From NCBI GenBank assembly GCA_034766995.1, contig CM068317.1, positions 16,081,755 to 16,145,754 on the forward strand: a stretch of DNA of 64,000 bases. The letters are read 5' to 3'. Every line of letters starts with the position of its first letter. The first letter of the stretch is position 1. The DNA comes from Acanthacorydalis orientalis. Lineage: Eukaryota; Arthropoda; Insecta; Megaloptera; Corydalidae. The notes under the pieces were generated by a model. It was not told where the DNA came from and made no database searches. It was given only the letters and a program-made list of their open reading frames with translations. Positions 12,110 through 24,289 of this stretch are shown piece after piece. The position numbers and the translations under genes were made by a program.

Positions 12110-12900
12110 GCATCTGAAATCAGTGTCTGTAAAGAAACACCAACACGAATAAGGATTTATTGTTGAAAGCTTATAAGGTTCAATTAACATAAGAACCGAA
12201 GCTATCAGACCATTCACTGCATCAAATATTTGTTAATTGGATACTGAAACAACAACACGGTTTTTCTGAAAATGAGACTCATTTCGAACTCCATGGCTAA
12301 ATTAATAAGCAAAACTATCAAATTTGGGGTGAAGAAAATCCGAGAGTGATCGTTGAAAAGCCACTGCATACAGAAAGATCGACTGTTTGATGCATGGAGT
12401 CATTGGTCTTTATTTTTTTGAGAATCGGACTGGTAAAGCGATTACTATGAATGGAGAAAGTATACCGAAACATGATAACCAGTTCTTTGTGGGTAGAATT
12501 GCATGATATTGATCTGAAGGACATGTGGTGCCAACAGGACGGTGAAACAAGCCACACATCTGGTGAAACAAACGAATTTCCTGGTCGCTTTATTTACAGA
12601 AATGAAGACATCAATTGATCACCGAGATCCTGCGATTTAACACCGTTTGATTACTTTCTTTGAGGTCATGTTAAAGGACAGGTGTACGCCAATAATCCTA
12701 AAACAATTTCCGACCTAAAAGATGCAATCCGAAAAGTAATTGGTGAGATAGAGCCCCAGTCGTGTAGTGATGTTATTGAAAATTTTAACAAAATAATGGT
12801 ATTTGTAAGAAAAAGCACGCGGTGGTTACTTACACAATATTATTTTTCATTTATAAATTGCAGACATCCAACCATTATTTACAATAAGGAAACTTGAAAT
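12110..12900 (+). pseudogene. Tc1/mariner-superfamily transposase relic (long-spacer type)
   Basis: Degenerate plus-strand translation in shifting frames: KAYKVQLT near 12170, WILKQQHGFSENETHFELHG, WGEENPRVIVEKPLH, MWCQQDGETSHTS (second catalytic Asp), PRSCDLTPFDYFL (third Asp region), then VYANNPKTISDLKDAIRKVIG and DVIENFNK. In intact relatives known to me the spacing between the last two acidic residues is longer than in mariner (about 41), but here a few residues are lost, so the spacing cannot be measured. Several stops and frameshifts mark it as dead. Terminal repeats were not identified. Confidence 0.78.
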
Positions 12901-12984
12901 TTCAGTGCAAATTGTTTTATTTCAAATTAAAAAAATGTGTCCTTATTGAAAAGCCCTGTACTTAAGAATGAAACAACAATGTAT

Positions 12985-12986
<2 letters not shown>

Positions 12987-13024
<38 letters not shown>
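12987..13024. repeat. (TA)n microsatellite
   Basis: Pure TA run. Confidence 0.95.
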
Positions 13025-13029
<5 letters not shown>

Positions 13030-13178
13030 GGGAAATTTTAATATTATTTAAACGGTTATTTTATTCACAATGAACCAATATCGACCAAATAAAATACAAA
13101 AAAATGAACAGTAATTAAAAAAAATGTTATATTGTTAGAAAATTAAAAATAGACATAAAAGGTCATAATTTTAGAAAT

Positions 13179-13337
13179 CTATCGAGTAACATTCGATGGA
13201 TGACAATTAAACAATGAATTCTCATAAAACGATATTCCATCAGTGTTGTTACAACACCACTTCATATAAAAAAAAGTAATAACAAATAATAATGAGAACG
13301 TAGTCGCACCGATGAATAAGCAGCCTACGAGTGTCAT
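13179..13337 (-). CDS. candidate small ORF, 52 aa, one membrane segment
   Basis: Minus-strand frame from ATG at 13337 to TAG at 13179. Residues 1-27 are strongly hydrophobic (MTLVGCLFIGATTFSLLFVI, then TFFYMKW) and are followed by a Cys/Asn-rich tail (CCNNTDGISFYENS). The frame is open upstream to about 13400. The surrounding 13280-13640 is less AT-rich than its neighbours. I do not recognise the protein. It may be an exon of a host gene, a microprotein, or chance. Confidence 0.2.
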   Translation of the reverse strand: MTLVGCLFIGATTFSLLFVITFFYMKWCCNNTDGISFYENSLFNCHPSNVTR

Positions 13338-13981
13338 GAGAGCAATGACAACGTCGGTAGAATAAGACAGAAAGGTGATAGAAGATTCCTGGAATCGCCT
13401 CTAATTGTGAGCTCGATTCTGAGAAATGACGCTGCAACAAGCCGACCCGTAACGCTATCGCACATCTCACATTCACTGCCGCGCCCCACTACTGCCATAG
13501 GAACCAAAAACCAGAGTTGTCGTAAATGCTCAACAGATTACCTGTTCACTAGAATATGCAAACGGCGCATTTCAACGTACGGAATTTATTAAACGAAGTC
13601 GATACGGATATGGACGAGGAAACAATAACGGCCTTATATATACAAAGGCCGATTGATTTTTACGTATCACACGCGTTTTCACTGAATCCATAAACATTTT
13701 TTGTTTGTTTGTGATGGAACGGCACAATATAAAAAACATTTTTATAATGTGCAAGGCGGATCATTCAAATGACTAATACTTATCGCAATTTTCTACTTTT
13801 TCGTCTATTAAATACATAAACATTTTTCTTTTGTAAACATGATTATTAATAATACTTATATAAAAAAGTATATACTCCAATCAATTTATTAGAACAGTTC
13901 TGTTGATACCGTACACTGAATAAAATATATAAATGTGTATACAATACGTGATACGTTCCTTGAATACTATTTTCTGACATG

Positions 13982-14990
13982 TTAACTCATTGCTGGGCGG
14001 TCACGAGTTCATTCATGTTTACTCTTACATTAACTTATGGAACTTTTAAAGGTCAAAGCAATATAAGTTTTTATGAAAGCGTTCTTAATCGAGTTCGATC
14101 ATCTTTATTTTATTATAATAGATATTACTTTTCTGGATATTTAATTTTTTAATCGCAATTTTGGTATTAAAAAAATTCAAAAATGACGCATCGCGACGGT
14201 GAAGAATTTTTCAGTGAATTATATGCGGATACTTTGTCTAATTATCAGAGTGACTGAAGTATATAGTAGTGAATTGGAGGATGATACTTGATCGGAATCT
14301 GAAGATATATGAGTCTGACATTAAAACACCACAAAGGTAAAAAAGAAATATGATAGAATCCAATAGTGAAAGGAATTCTGATGAGTGGACGAAAAATAAC
14401 CTTTAACCAAACTTGGAAGATTATATGAAGGTTTCGGATGTAACTGTTCAACTTAGTGATCCACGGAGTATTAGCGAGTAACGGATTTACTTTTTGATAA
14501 TAATTTCTTTAATCTAATTGCTTCTCAAACTAATTTATACTACCACCAAAGGAAAATTTTCATAAAATCTCTGTTAAATCTTCATCACGGAAGGAAGTTA
14601 CCAATAATGATATAATAAAGTTTCTCGGTTTATTGATATTGACGATACAAACGAAAAAGTTACATTGGAGAAATTACTGATTAACTGATCCTTTGCTTGA
14701 AACACCTATATTTCCTAAAGCTATGACTAGAATAAGGTTTAAGCAAATCTTATGTTTTTTTCATCTTAGCGATAAATCAGAAGCTACATCTAACCAAGAT
14801 AAACTTTACAAAATTAGACCTCTTTTGGATTACTTTATTGAAAAATGCCAGTTGTATATACCTAAACAGCGGTTATCATTTGATGAAGCAACGACGGAAA
14901 AATAGCGGGTGACATGGGACAGTTTTTTGCATAAAATTGCCGGTCAACAATGTCTTAATGTTATACAACAAGGATTTTGAATGTAGGCAT
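13982..14990 (+). mobile_element. piggyBac transposase relic (N-terminal half)
   Basis: A TTAA at 13982 is followed by CTCATTGCTGGGCGGTC, which looks like a piggyBac terminal repeat. A degenerate coding stretch begins at about 14183 (MTHRDGEEFFSELYADTLSN) with many stops. The clearest part, 14693-14905, reads TPIFPKAMTRIRFKQILCFF, YKIRPLLDYFIEKC and RLSFDEATTEK. The last motif corresponds to the first catalytic Asp region of piggyBac transposases. Homology fades after about 14990 and no right terminal repeat was found. Confidence 0.8.
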
Positions 14991-15545
14991 TATTTGAATG
15001 TATTTACTTTATAAACTTCAATTTGATTTTAATTAATATTAAGTATTTCGTAAAATATGCATATAATTTAGAAATAATAAGATAAGTAAAGAAAATACTT
15101 TTGAGGTTGTTAGTATATGTTCTAGAAATTTCTTATTTTTACATTCTTAACATTTTTAATATCAAAGAAATGATTTACCTTTTTTTTATAAAGTATAAAA
15201 GTTCAATATTTATGTGGCCGTCATGTGTTTCTTATAAGCCTTCGAAAACCATTCGATCTCTGTCAAAAGGATTCTATCAAACAGCCAGTGGTAATGATTT
15301 TAATGGTGAATTGGTACACTTTACATTTTTTTAAAGTTTAAACTAAAGTCAGGCAATATAAAGATATATATTACTCTTGAATTTAAATTCGGGATTTGAA
15401 GAGGAGAAAACCAAAACCATTTAAATACAAAAACTATGACTTCACATTAACTTGCGTACATACCAATATATTTGAATGTCCTACCTTTAAAACGGACGTT
15501 TTTATTTTAGTACAGTCGTAAACGTTTCTATAATATAAATATGTT

Positions 15546-16257
15546 AGTACACCTAACCTTCGATTTACACGGTACGCGAATTGCACAGTTTTGGTTTAAC
15601 ACGGCTGAAGGAATGCGGAAAAACTTTCATTTACACAGCACTATTTTAGTTTAACAGTCACAGAATTAAAAAAAAAAGTTTTAAAACACTTTCGGGCAGA
15701 TTAAAAAAAGTACATTACACTTGTGCAAAATAATAAGCACACACATCACTGTAAAGAGTTTCTTACTTCAAATTACTGCAAATACTATAGGTAAAGGAAT
15801 TGCACTGGCTAAATAACTGGAAGATTTCTTCATTGAAAATGATCAAAACATGGAAAGAAGTCCAAAATTTGGAAGGGACTTGCGTAATAGTTTAACTCAA
15901 TATCAGAAACTTTATAAGGAGTTGAGTACAAATTTGAAACAATCTTTGATAATGGATTTTATTAGAACAGTTCCCGCCATACCTTTGCAAAATGAATTAG
16001 AGAAGTGAAGATGTGAATAGAAGAAAAAACTAACAACTGAATATGATAAAGAATGAACAGTTTTTTTTATTGTTCCGAATTAATGTGTAAAATATATTCT
16101 CTAGTTTTATTAAAAATAAATAAAATTGTTTCATTGCGGATTTGCAAAACATATCGTTCATTTTTAATATGAGGTGTGGGCTCGAATTGTACGATTTTGA
16201 TTTACACGGTATTTTTGGGGAACCAATAAACCGTGTAAATCGAGGGGTAGGTGTACT
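15546..16257 (+). mobile_element. Tigger/pogo-like element, internally deleted
   Basis: Terminal inverted repeats of about 28 bp: AGTACACCTAACCTTCGATT and on at the left, AGTACACCTACCCCTCGATT on the minus strand at the right, both continuing TACACGG. Inside, 15820-16010 reads FLIENDQNMERSPKFGRDLR-like and SLTQYQKLYKELST, which resembles the C-terminal tail of Tigger-like transposases. The DNA-binding and DDE domains are absent. Confidence 0.72.
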
Positions 16258-16359
16258 TTTTTATTTATTTTAATAAATATTAACATTTTTTACAGTTATG
16301 TGATTAAGACAATAAATAACTTTTACTAATGTTAAGTATTCAGGTTGAAAATATTTTTC

Positions 16360-16485
16360 TGTACCTTAGTACCCTGAGGATAATGATATCGCTATCAAAA
16401 TATGGCTAATCAACAATGAAAATAGTCAAAAATCAATTTTTGAACATGTTTGATCAGAAGAAAATATGTATTTTGTAGGAAAGTG
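16360..16485 (-). repeat. hairpin/MITE-like repeat, copy 2 (fragment)
   Basis: On the minus strand, CTTTCCTACAAAATAC, TGATCAAACATGTTCAAAAA, TTTGATAGCGATATCATT and AAGGTACAGAAAA occur in the same order as in copy 3 at 36985-37260. Heavily diverged fragment. Confidence 0.55.
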
Positions 16486-16764
16486 AAATACACATTTGTG
16501 AAAAGAAATTGTCTTTTCTAAATCTTTAAACTTTTCTTCATTGATTTGATGTGCTTACATAGAATTCTTAAAAGCGAAGACCATTTAGTGTGAATATAAA
16601 AAAAGTCGGCCTTTCATATTTAATTCTTAACAGTACAAAAGTTTTCATACTCTACGTATTAATAGATTTCGAGCATCAGATTAAGATTTAATAAGTCAAA
16701 ATTTATTTATAAAAACTGAATGATTTGTAAGTTAACTGTGTACTTTTATAATTTAAAAACTTAT

Positions 16765-17480
16765 ATGAAGGCTGATCATTTAATTCGCAGAATATACCCA
16801 GATAAAATTTAATCTTGATGTGATGAATTATGTGACAGTTTTTCCTTTTCAACATGTTCCTCTTTGAAGTATATGCACTTTTATTAACGTCTTATTCACA
16901 AGTAAGCTTCTTGGAACCCGTTGTTGCAATGCTGTTCAGAGCGGCTGCTGTGACTGAGAATCTCTTCATTCACTTTGTGGCGGTTTTGCGTGTATTTTTG
17001 TATGAAATGTTCATTATTTCAGCCAGCTATCGAAGTGTAATTCGTCTGTTTTCATTCAAGATTTTCCGTACTCGTGAAATTTGTTCAAGTGTTGCGAAAA
17101 ATGTTGGTTGATCTGGTTTTAGATTATCTGCGACAAATTCTCGTCCTTCTTTAAATCGTTTATAACATTTCAATGCAGCAACTTTCATCAGATACTCATC
17201 ACCATAAGCTTCGATTACTTTTTTAGAGTTTCGGAAGCACTTAAACGACGCCAAATATAGTAACGGACGACACAGAGCTATTTTTGCTGTAAATAACTCA
17301 TATTATAACGACAACTTGCATACTAACGACACAACCGTTGCCGTAGGCACTAGACGAAGAGTAATGAGCAGACGCTACGCAAGTAAATCCACTAAGGGTG
17401 AATAAAGCGCCGCTAGCGACTGTATCTCTAAGGTCATCCGATATTTAAAAATGGAGCGCCGTTCCACGAAATTATCACCC
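16765..17480 (-). pseudogene. mariner-like transposase relic (N-terminal domain and 5' leader)
   Basis: Minus-strand frame 17254-17027 and its degenerate continuation read CYKRFKEGREFVADNLKPDQ, RKILNENRRITLRYIAEIMN, ISYKNTRK. This matches the paired helix-turn-helix region of mariner transposases (family pattern FKDGRE...DDRR-T-REIAE). The catalytic domain is absent. Positions 17395-17480 are shared, inverted, with 29373-29440, so both are leader fragments of one element family. A terminal-repeat-like AAGGCTGATCATTTAATTCG lies at 16768, and a similar lone copy at about 26226. Confidence 0.65.
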
Positions 17481-17671
17481 TGATAATACTACCCTAATCA
17501 AAAATTTTTGGGAGTTTTTATTTTAAAAGTACCGCGCAAAATCAACATTAAACTTTTTTAAATGATAGTGGCGATTATCTTTCCACTATAATCTATACAG
17601 AAAATTATTGTGATCTCACAAATTAAACGTGAATAGCTGATGTTTTTGTAAACTGGTGTTTGGTGTGTTCG

Positions 17672-18690
17672 ACGTGTTTTACTATGTCTAAATTTAATGA
17701 CCAACGAGTTTGTATTAAATTTTGTGTCAAAAACGAAATTTCTTGTGCTGACACGTTTAAAATTATAAAAATCATTCGTAGATGAGTGTTTATCGAAAAC
17801 GCGGGCATACCAGCGGTACAGTTCATTTAAGGAGGGTCGAGAGTCGGTAGAAAATGATCCTCGTTCGGGATGGCTGTCGCCATCAACCGATGAAGAACAT
17901 GTTCAAAAAGTGAAGGGTTTGATTCTGAACACTCGTCGACTGACTGTGCGAGAGACTGTTAATGCTGTCACCATATAGTATGGATCTTGTCAAAGTAACT
18001 TAACCGATACTTTGCACTTGAAACGTGTCGCAGGAAGACTTGTGTTAAACACGCTGAAGCAAAAACAGCGTCACAAAGATGTTGCCACCAAGATGAGGTT
18101 TACGGTTTCCACGTACCATAACTGGAGACGAGACTTGGGCGTAAAGATCTGACGTCGAAACAAAGCAGTAATCGTCTGAATGGCATAAGTAAAGGTGAAT
18201 CGAGACCGAAAAGAGAGCGCCAAAGTCGATTAAAAGTAAAGGTTCTCCTGGCTATTTTCTTCGATAATCGTGGTGTGATCCACAAAGAATTTCTTTTAAA
18301 GGCTCAAACAGTCAATTAGGAATATTACCAAGATGTTATGAAGCGTATGCAATTCTTCTTTGCGAATTTTTGACCAAAAACTTGACCAACATCATCCCGT
18401 AAGCGCCTTATTCGTCTGATCAAGCTCCATGTGACCTTTTCCTATCCTCCAAACTCAAATTGCCGCTGTGAGGATGCTGTTTTGACTCGGTTGAAGCGAT
18501 TAAGAAAAATTCACTGGACGAGTTGAAGGGTAATCGTCAATCGACTACGAACGATGAATCGAGGATTTATTGAAGCACTGGCATACGACTAATTACAAGC
18601 AATGGAGAATACTATAAGGCGATTAAAATTTTTGATGAAAAATCAAATATTTTGTTTTTTATTTGAAAATTCCTGAAACTTATTGCTCAA
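17672..18690 (+). pseudogene. mariner-like transposase relic (DD34D type)
   Basis: Starts [20 protein letters not shown], a typical mariner N terminus. After a frameshift it reads FKEGRESVENDPRSG, then HLKRVAGRLVLNTLKQKQRH. The central part including the first two catalytic Asp is badly damaged. The end reads like YSSDQAPCDLF, SKLKLP and FDSVEAIKKNSLDELKG. At least four frame changes are needed. The 3' end abuts the (TA)n array at 18698. Confidence 0.78.
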
Positions 18691-18694
18691 GTTA

Positions 18695-18697
<3 letters not shown>

Positions 18698-18761
<64 letters not shown>
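18698..18761. repeat. (TA)n microsatellite
   Basis: Pure TA run directly after the mariner relic. Confidence 0.96.
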
Positions 18762-18762
<1 letters not shown>

Positions 18763-19368
18763 TCAAGTATATTTAAAAATATCAATGATGTTTGTTTCCA
18801 AGAAATTCGTCGAATTAAAAATAAATAATATTAAATTAAATCTCTGTACCAATGAATACATGAAACTAGCTGACAGATTTTTTCAAGATACAAAATATTG
18901 ACAATTACGTTTCAAAAAAGAAAATAACCTGAATGTAGAATGTATTAAATATTTTGTACACACTCACTCATAGATCTGTATGCAAATAAAATACGCTAGA
19001 TGTAAATTATGCATTCAAGTAATACTTTCCGTATACGGATACACACGCAAAAATGTCCTTTCAGGCCATTTATTCAATTCGCTAACTTGTATGGTTTAAT
19101 CGGATGTCAGTACACATTATTTGATCATTACTATTATAAGCGATGACTAATACTATTAAAAATTATTATTAGTTTTTTTTTTAAAAAAGAACAACATTCA
19201 AATCAATCATAGTTTTTGTCAAATGATGCACGTACACTTATTGTCTGTTACAATTTAATTAGACTTTACACTTTATATGAATTAATGTTATACAGTTTTA
19301 CAACACTTTTGTAAAAATAAGACATTGAAATGATCATTTTGTTAGATAAATCAATGTCTAATACACTG

Positions 19369-20735
19369 GATCAAAAAGTCTCCATACACTTTGTAATAAC
19401 CATAATAATGTATTCATTATGGAAATATGCACATCATATATACTTTGTAATCATACAAAAAGAATGACACAAAAAAATTATTATTAAACAGTAAAACCAA
19501 TAAATAAGTTACAATAACAAAAGTCAGTATTTGAAATGTAAAAAAGTCTCCATACACTCAATAGGCACAGTAAATATTTATTAAAATACATGAATTGTAT
19601 TAGTCTTTTTGAAACATTAGTAACTTGTTGAACCACCCTTTGCATTTATCACCTCCAGCATACGTATTTTCATTTCAATTAGAAATTTATTTGTTATGTC
19701 CGAATCGATGGAATTCCATTCTTCTTGTACGGACAACTTTTACTGTTCTTTGTTTCGAATGGTATGTTTTTTTAATTCTTTTTCCTATTTTGTCCCACAA
19801 ATGTTCCATTGCATTCATATTTGGTGATTGTGAGGGTGTATGAAGTTGTTTTGGTACATTACGTATCAGCCATTTCTTGAACCGCCGTGCTGTATGCTTG
19901 GGATCGTTGTCTTGTTGGAAGATAAATAATTCCCAAAGATCGAGTTTTTGGGCACTAGATATTAAATTTGTCTTCAATATATCCAAATATACGTGTAGGT
20001 CCATTGTATCTTCAATAAATTTCAAATTTCCAACTACTAACGTACTCATAGACATCTGATTAGAACATTACCTCCATCATGCTTTAACAGTAGAATACAT
20101 TTTTTTAATTTTTAGCTCTTCGTTTTTTTCCTCCATATCATGATCCTTCCATCAGAGTCAGAAACTGTTGAATATTTATTTGGTTGAAACACAAATAAAA
20201 CAACAGAGTTTAATTTGCCTCAAAATAAAAATGAGTTTATTGATAGAAAAATGTAGGCAAGTTGTGAGTTACATAGTGATTTGCTCGACAACTGCTCTCT
20301 AGTACGTTCGACTCGCGACTTCATTATTTTTGGCTGTAGCGACGCTTTTATAGCGCGTCGCTGCAAAAACTATTACTACGTTTATTTCTTGGCCTTTGGA
20401 AAGGGAGCACAAAAGGTTTTATTACAATATTGTGTACGTCCCGACAAAACAGTTCGGCACGGCTTATCTTTAATTTATTTTGAATTAAGGGAAAAACCCG
20501 AAATAACCATTAGCAGTTCATCTGCGCAGCAGAGAACTTTATTATCCCATTGCGGTACAGGACAGGTATGCGCGCCCTTATACCTGACTTGAAGGGTACC
20601 GCAATTTACTTTTATACTATCATTCAAATTACTCTGCATATTTTGCTAAAATTCAACAGAAACATTAAATTTCGACTCATCAGTGAACAGAATTGTCGAA
20701 TAAATAAGACATCTTAGAAAAAATAAGGTCAAATT
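19369..20735 (-). mobile_element. Tc1-like element (DD34E), interrupted by a solo LTR
   Basis: Minus-strand pieces in order: FTDESKFNVS (about 20700-20664), then after the insertion SDSDGRIMIWRKK (from 20165), then 20055-19687 with LFIFQQDNDPKHTARRFKKW and HTPSQSPNMNAMEHLWDKIG. The last two acidic residues are separated by 34 residues (D34E), the Tc1 signature. The left end carries two direct copies of AAAAAGTCTCCATACACT, at about 19376 and 19543, like the doubled IR/DR ends of some Tc1 elements. The N-terminal domain and right end are not visible. Confidence 0.83.
20166..20658 (-). mobile_element. solo LTR of an LTR retrotransposon
   Basis: 493 bp beginning TGTTGAAT and ending ATTCAACA (TG...CA with short inverted repeats), flanked by the 5-bp duplication GAAAC at 20161-20165 and 20659-20663. 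Read on the minus strand it has a TATA-like CTATAAAAG around 20350 and a polyadenylation-like CAATAAAC further 3', the normal order in an LTR. It is much richer in CG than its surroundings. No internal retrotransposon region is present, so it is a recombined solo LTR. It splits the Tc1 DESKFNV/SDSDGR frame exactly. Confidence 0.85.
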
Positions 20736-21000
20736 ATATCTCCTGACCAAATTCCACACCTGTCACTCTATAGTAATGCAATAGATGAATTAATCTAAGA
20801 TTTTCACTACCCCGATACCGGGAATTTTCCTTGTTTACAACACAACTGAGGTCGAAATAGGCTTTATCACTCATAATGATTTTCTGATGAAAATGTCGGT
20901 TATCATACAATCTGCGTAGAATGAAATTACAGAAGTTACGACGCCGTAAAACACTCCATAACAAATTTCTCGCGTCTAAACTGATCAAGCATCACATAAG
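20736..21000 (-). pseudogene. Tc1/mariner-superfamily transposase fragment (long-spacer type)
   Basis: Minus-strand frame 20988-20734 reads FHQKIIMSDKAYFDLSCVVN, then KENSRYRGSENLRLIH. It matches the first catalytic motif region (SDEAHF...VNKQN...WGSENPRVI) of the type seen at 12110-12900. The first acidic motif has Glu changed to Lys (SDKA). Only a fragment. Confidence 0.68.
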
Positions 21001-21059
21001 AACTGTCAAAAAACGGCGGTAAATTAAGATGGCGGCTTAAATAAGTTGTAAAATCATAA

Positions 21060-21774
21060 GTTGGCCATTTAATTATGTTTCATAGTTCTTGCCTTATTAT
21101 GAAAGAATAATCTTTAATCATACGACAACATAGATATAAACTATAAAAACATATCAAGAAAATTAAAGAAATAATTTAAGATGAATAATTAAACGATCTC
21201 GTAGAGAGAGGACATACGAAACTATTACTTTCACAATTAACATGGTTACCCACGTGTAAAATTAAGAATACTTTTAGAACTTAATTTCTTTAGAATGATT
21301 GAATTGTTGAAGAATGTATCAAATCATGTTTATATTTCTTAATAATCTAGTTTTTAATGGGATTCACCTTGTAAAAGATAACACTTTGTCGTTTATTTCT
21401 GTTGCACGAAAAATGAGAGTGATCTCATAAACAATTTTTTCTTTATTTTTATGCGTATATTTTTTTAATAAAATGTGTGTTATTAAGGATAATACTTTGA
21501 ACTGTCAAAATACTATATCGTTTACTTCCTTATTTTGAAGTTGTTTTGATTCAACTACCAAACAAAAAAATCTTGTTCATTAGTTAATTATATTTAACAT
21601 TTGTAATTTAATAATTTTAAAAGATAAAAAAGTGATGTAGTCCTGATTAATATTAGGTTATTGCATATGAAGTAGACGATTTTGTAGTCTCGTGAGTTTA
21701 CTACATTTTGATAAATGAAAAAATGTTGCTTCTTCTACAAATTATATTCTAGACAAAAAAAACTTTGAACCTCT

Positions 21775-21842
<68 letters not shown>

Positions 21843-23600
21843 CATAAAATGATCTGTTTAATATTTTGAACTAAAAAAAAGTATTAAAAATATTTGAATT
21901 GATTTCTATAAATAAAGACAAAAAAAAATTTAAAATTAAAAACATTTCAGCTAGTTTTATCCAATAATTTTATATAATTAAAACTGCACGCTAATATAAC
22001 GTATTATAATATAACGTTTAAAACCCCTTGTTTTATTATGACATCTAATAGTCGAAGAACATTCATTAAAAATTTTTTGTTTCAAAAATCTTCGAAGTAT
22101 GCATATATAGTAGTTCGTGGAGAATTACTTTCGATTACCAATTAAGCTTAAGATAAGTCCATGAACCTTTATTCTAGTGAAAACCTAAACTTTGCAGAAA
22201 TCATTCCAATTTCTAAAAATTTACAGTTCACATATTCTTTGATACGTTCGTTCTATTTTCAGATTTTGTTCACATTGAAACATTATGTCTATTCAACAGT
22301 TCTGTTTATATCCGTTTATATTCACAACAGTTTTCATAAGGAAACTGATAAATATTTCTGACATAAAACACACCTATGACGCCTTTCTCTACGGTGGGAG
22401 TATTACTCATATCTCGACACTACAATGAATCCCACCTTAATGTTTTATAATATATTTAATATATTCTGGTCTCTGGCGACTTTGATTTTTACCCAGATTT
22501 TTACCTGAACAATACTTGATTATAACAATACTTGTATTCAGTTCGACAAATGATATTTTGCTAATTTTGGAAATCTAATGCGTTTATTTGTTATCAAAAG
22601 CCCAACTAAGTACAATATTTTTTCAAGTAAGCATTGATTTCTTCTTTTTTTATTTTTTACGAAATTGGTGTTTAACGACTCGTCTCACAGTCCACCGACT
22701 TATATTATTGTTGAATTTCCTTTGTTGTCATAACGTGACGGGCAAAAAAATATCTATTTATTTAAAAATACCACACGAGATGCTAATAAATCAAAAACCA
22801 CTACAACTCTTCACTAATGCATTGAATATTCAGGACTAGAATAGACAGAATTGAATTAAATATTTTCAGTTAGTGTCAGAATGAGCAACAGTTGAAACCT
22901 TTAAAATACTCGCATGAGCACTAACAATTTCTCATGATATTTTCTTGCAATATAAATAATACCTGATAATTTGATAACGAAACAGCATAATGTAAAGGAG
23001 GAGATTATTGAATCAATTGGCTTCATCACTATATTCATACAATATCTATTTTATCAATGCTCATTTTTTTTACTTTTTCGCCTTAAATATGAAGCACAAA
23101 GATGATTTAAATTGTACGTACAAACCAAGCTAACAACACTTTTTTAACATATCTTTTTGAATTTTTTTATCCTTATTATGTGTCACTTGCTCGATTATAC
23201 TTATGAAAAAAATACTTGTGATATTTTGTGAACACCTTCTTTTTATCATAAAACGCAGGACTGTTATCGTTTTGATTGGTTCATTATTTTATATGAAACA
23301 AAAGGTGGCTGATAAAAAAAATCACTGGAATGAGTTGTCGTAATAATTTTGTAGGTTATTTCTTAAATCAACGGTTCACAAATTGTAGTCTGCAACTCCT
23401 AGAGACTGAAACATTTATTTAAGGAAATGTGAGATATTTGGCGAAAGAAAAATAAAATATTTTAAAAATTATAAGTTATAGACATATAAAAATATTATAA
23501 ACAATAATAAAATAAAAGATATCATTATTTAACAAAGTAAACATATTATTATATTCAAACTTATTTACATTATGACGTAGAATATAAAAAATGATATTTC
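21060..23600. other. AT-rich non-coding DNA with one (TA)n array
   Basis: A pure TA run at 21780-21836. Short open frames (22161, 22588) have no recognisable content. I see no gene or inverted termini. Confidence 0.5.
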
Positions 23601-23623
23601 ACATATGACCATAATGTGCCTGC

Positions 23624-23871
23624 TTAACCCTTTCGCTACTAACGGGATACATATGTCCGATTTTCAAAAATTCCTGTCGAGGAAATATTTTACATAACGA
23701 ATCCACTATAAAATACTGATGGAACAAAACTTCCCAGGACTATATCTTTTATCCAAGATGTCGGAAAATTCTTCGACAATAATTTTGGCTAATTTTAACT
23801 ACTCCTTAATGGAATTAATTACCATTTACCGAAATTAATTGAAACAAAACAAGTCGCATTGAAAGAGTTAA
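23624..23871. mobile_element. short TTAA-flanked MITE (piggyBac-like)
   Basis: TTAA at both ends. The left end continues CCCTTTCGCTAC and the right end, on the minus strand, CTCTTTCAATGC. Only about 8 bp of the termini match well. 248 bp without coding capacity. Confidence 0.5.
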
Positions 23872-24289
23872 CACACACACTGCTTGCTACATGTAATTTT
23901 GTACACATTCAAGATAAAGCAAACACAATGACTGCTAAGAAATGAAATTGAAATTAAATAATTTCATTTTTAAATTTGTTCCAAAGATATTAAACTTTAT
24001 GAGAAATACCAAATAAAAACTATATTTATAAAAGTATACGTGTTATCGAAATCAGTGTTATTTATAAAGATATTAATAATTTATTGAATATATATATTTC
24101 TGTAGGTTCCCAAATCTTTAAATGTCAATTCTGAAAGTAGTCTAATAAATTTATTATAAATGTTAAGCAGTGTTGTCTCTAATATTTTTTTTCAATTATA
24201 ATGTTTAATTATAATAATTTGAAAAGAATAATTTAAATAATTAAATTATTTAGTAATTATCGAAATTCTAATAAAATTAAATTAAATGT

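Noticed and set aside
13249..13592. 75-aa minus-strand and 61-aa plus-strand open frames
   Set aside because: Neither has a recognisable domain; the membrane-segment frame at 13179-13337 looks more protein-like and conflicts with the first.
20281..20592. 103-aa plus-strand open frame
   Set aside because: It lies wholly inside the solo LTR, antisense to the LTR, and matches nothing.
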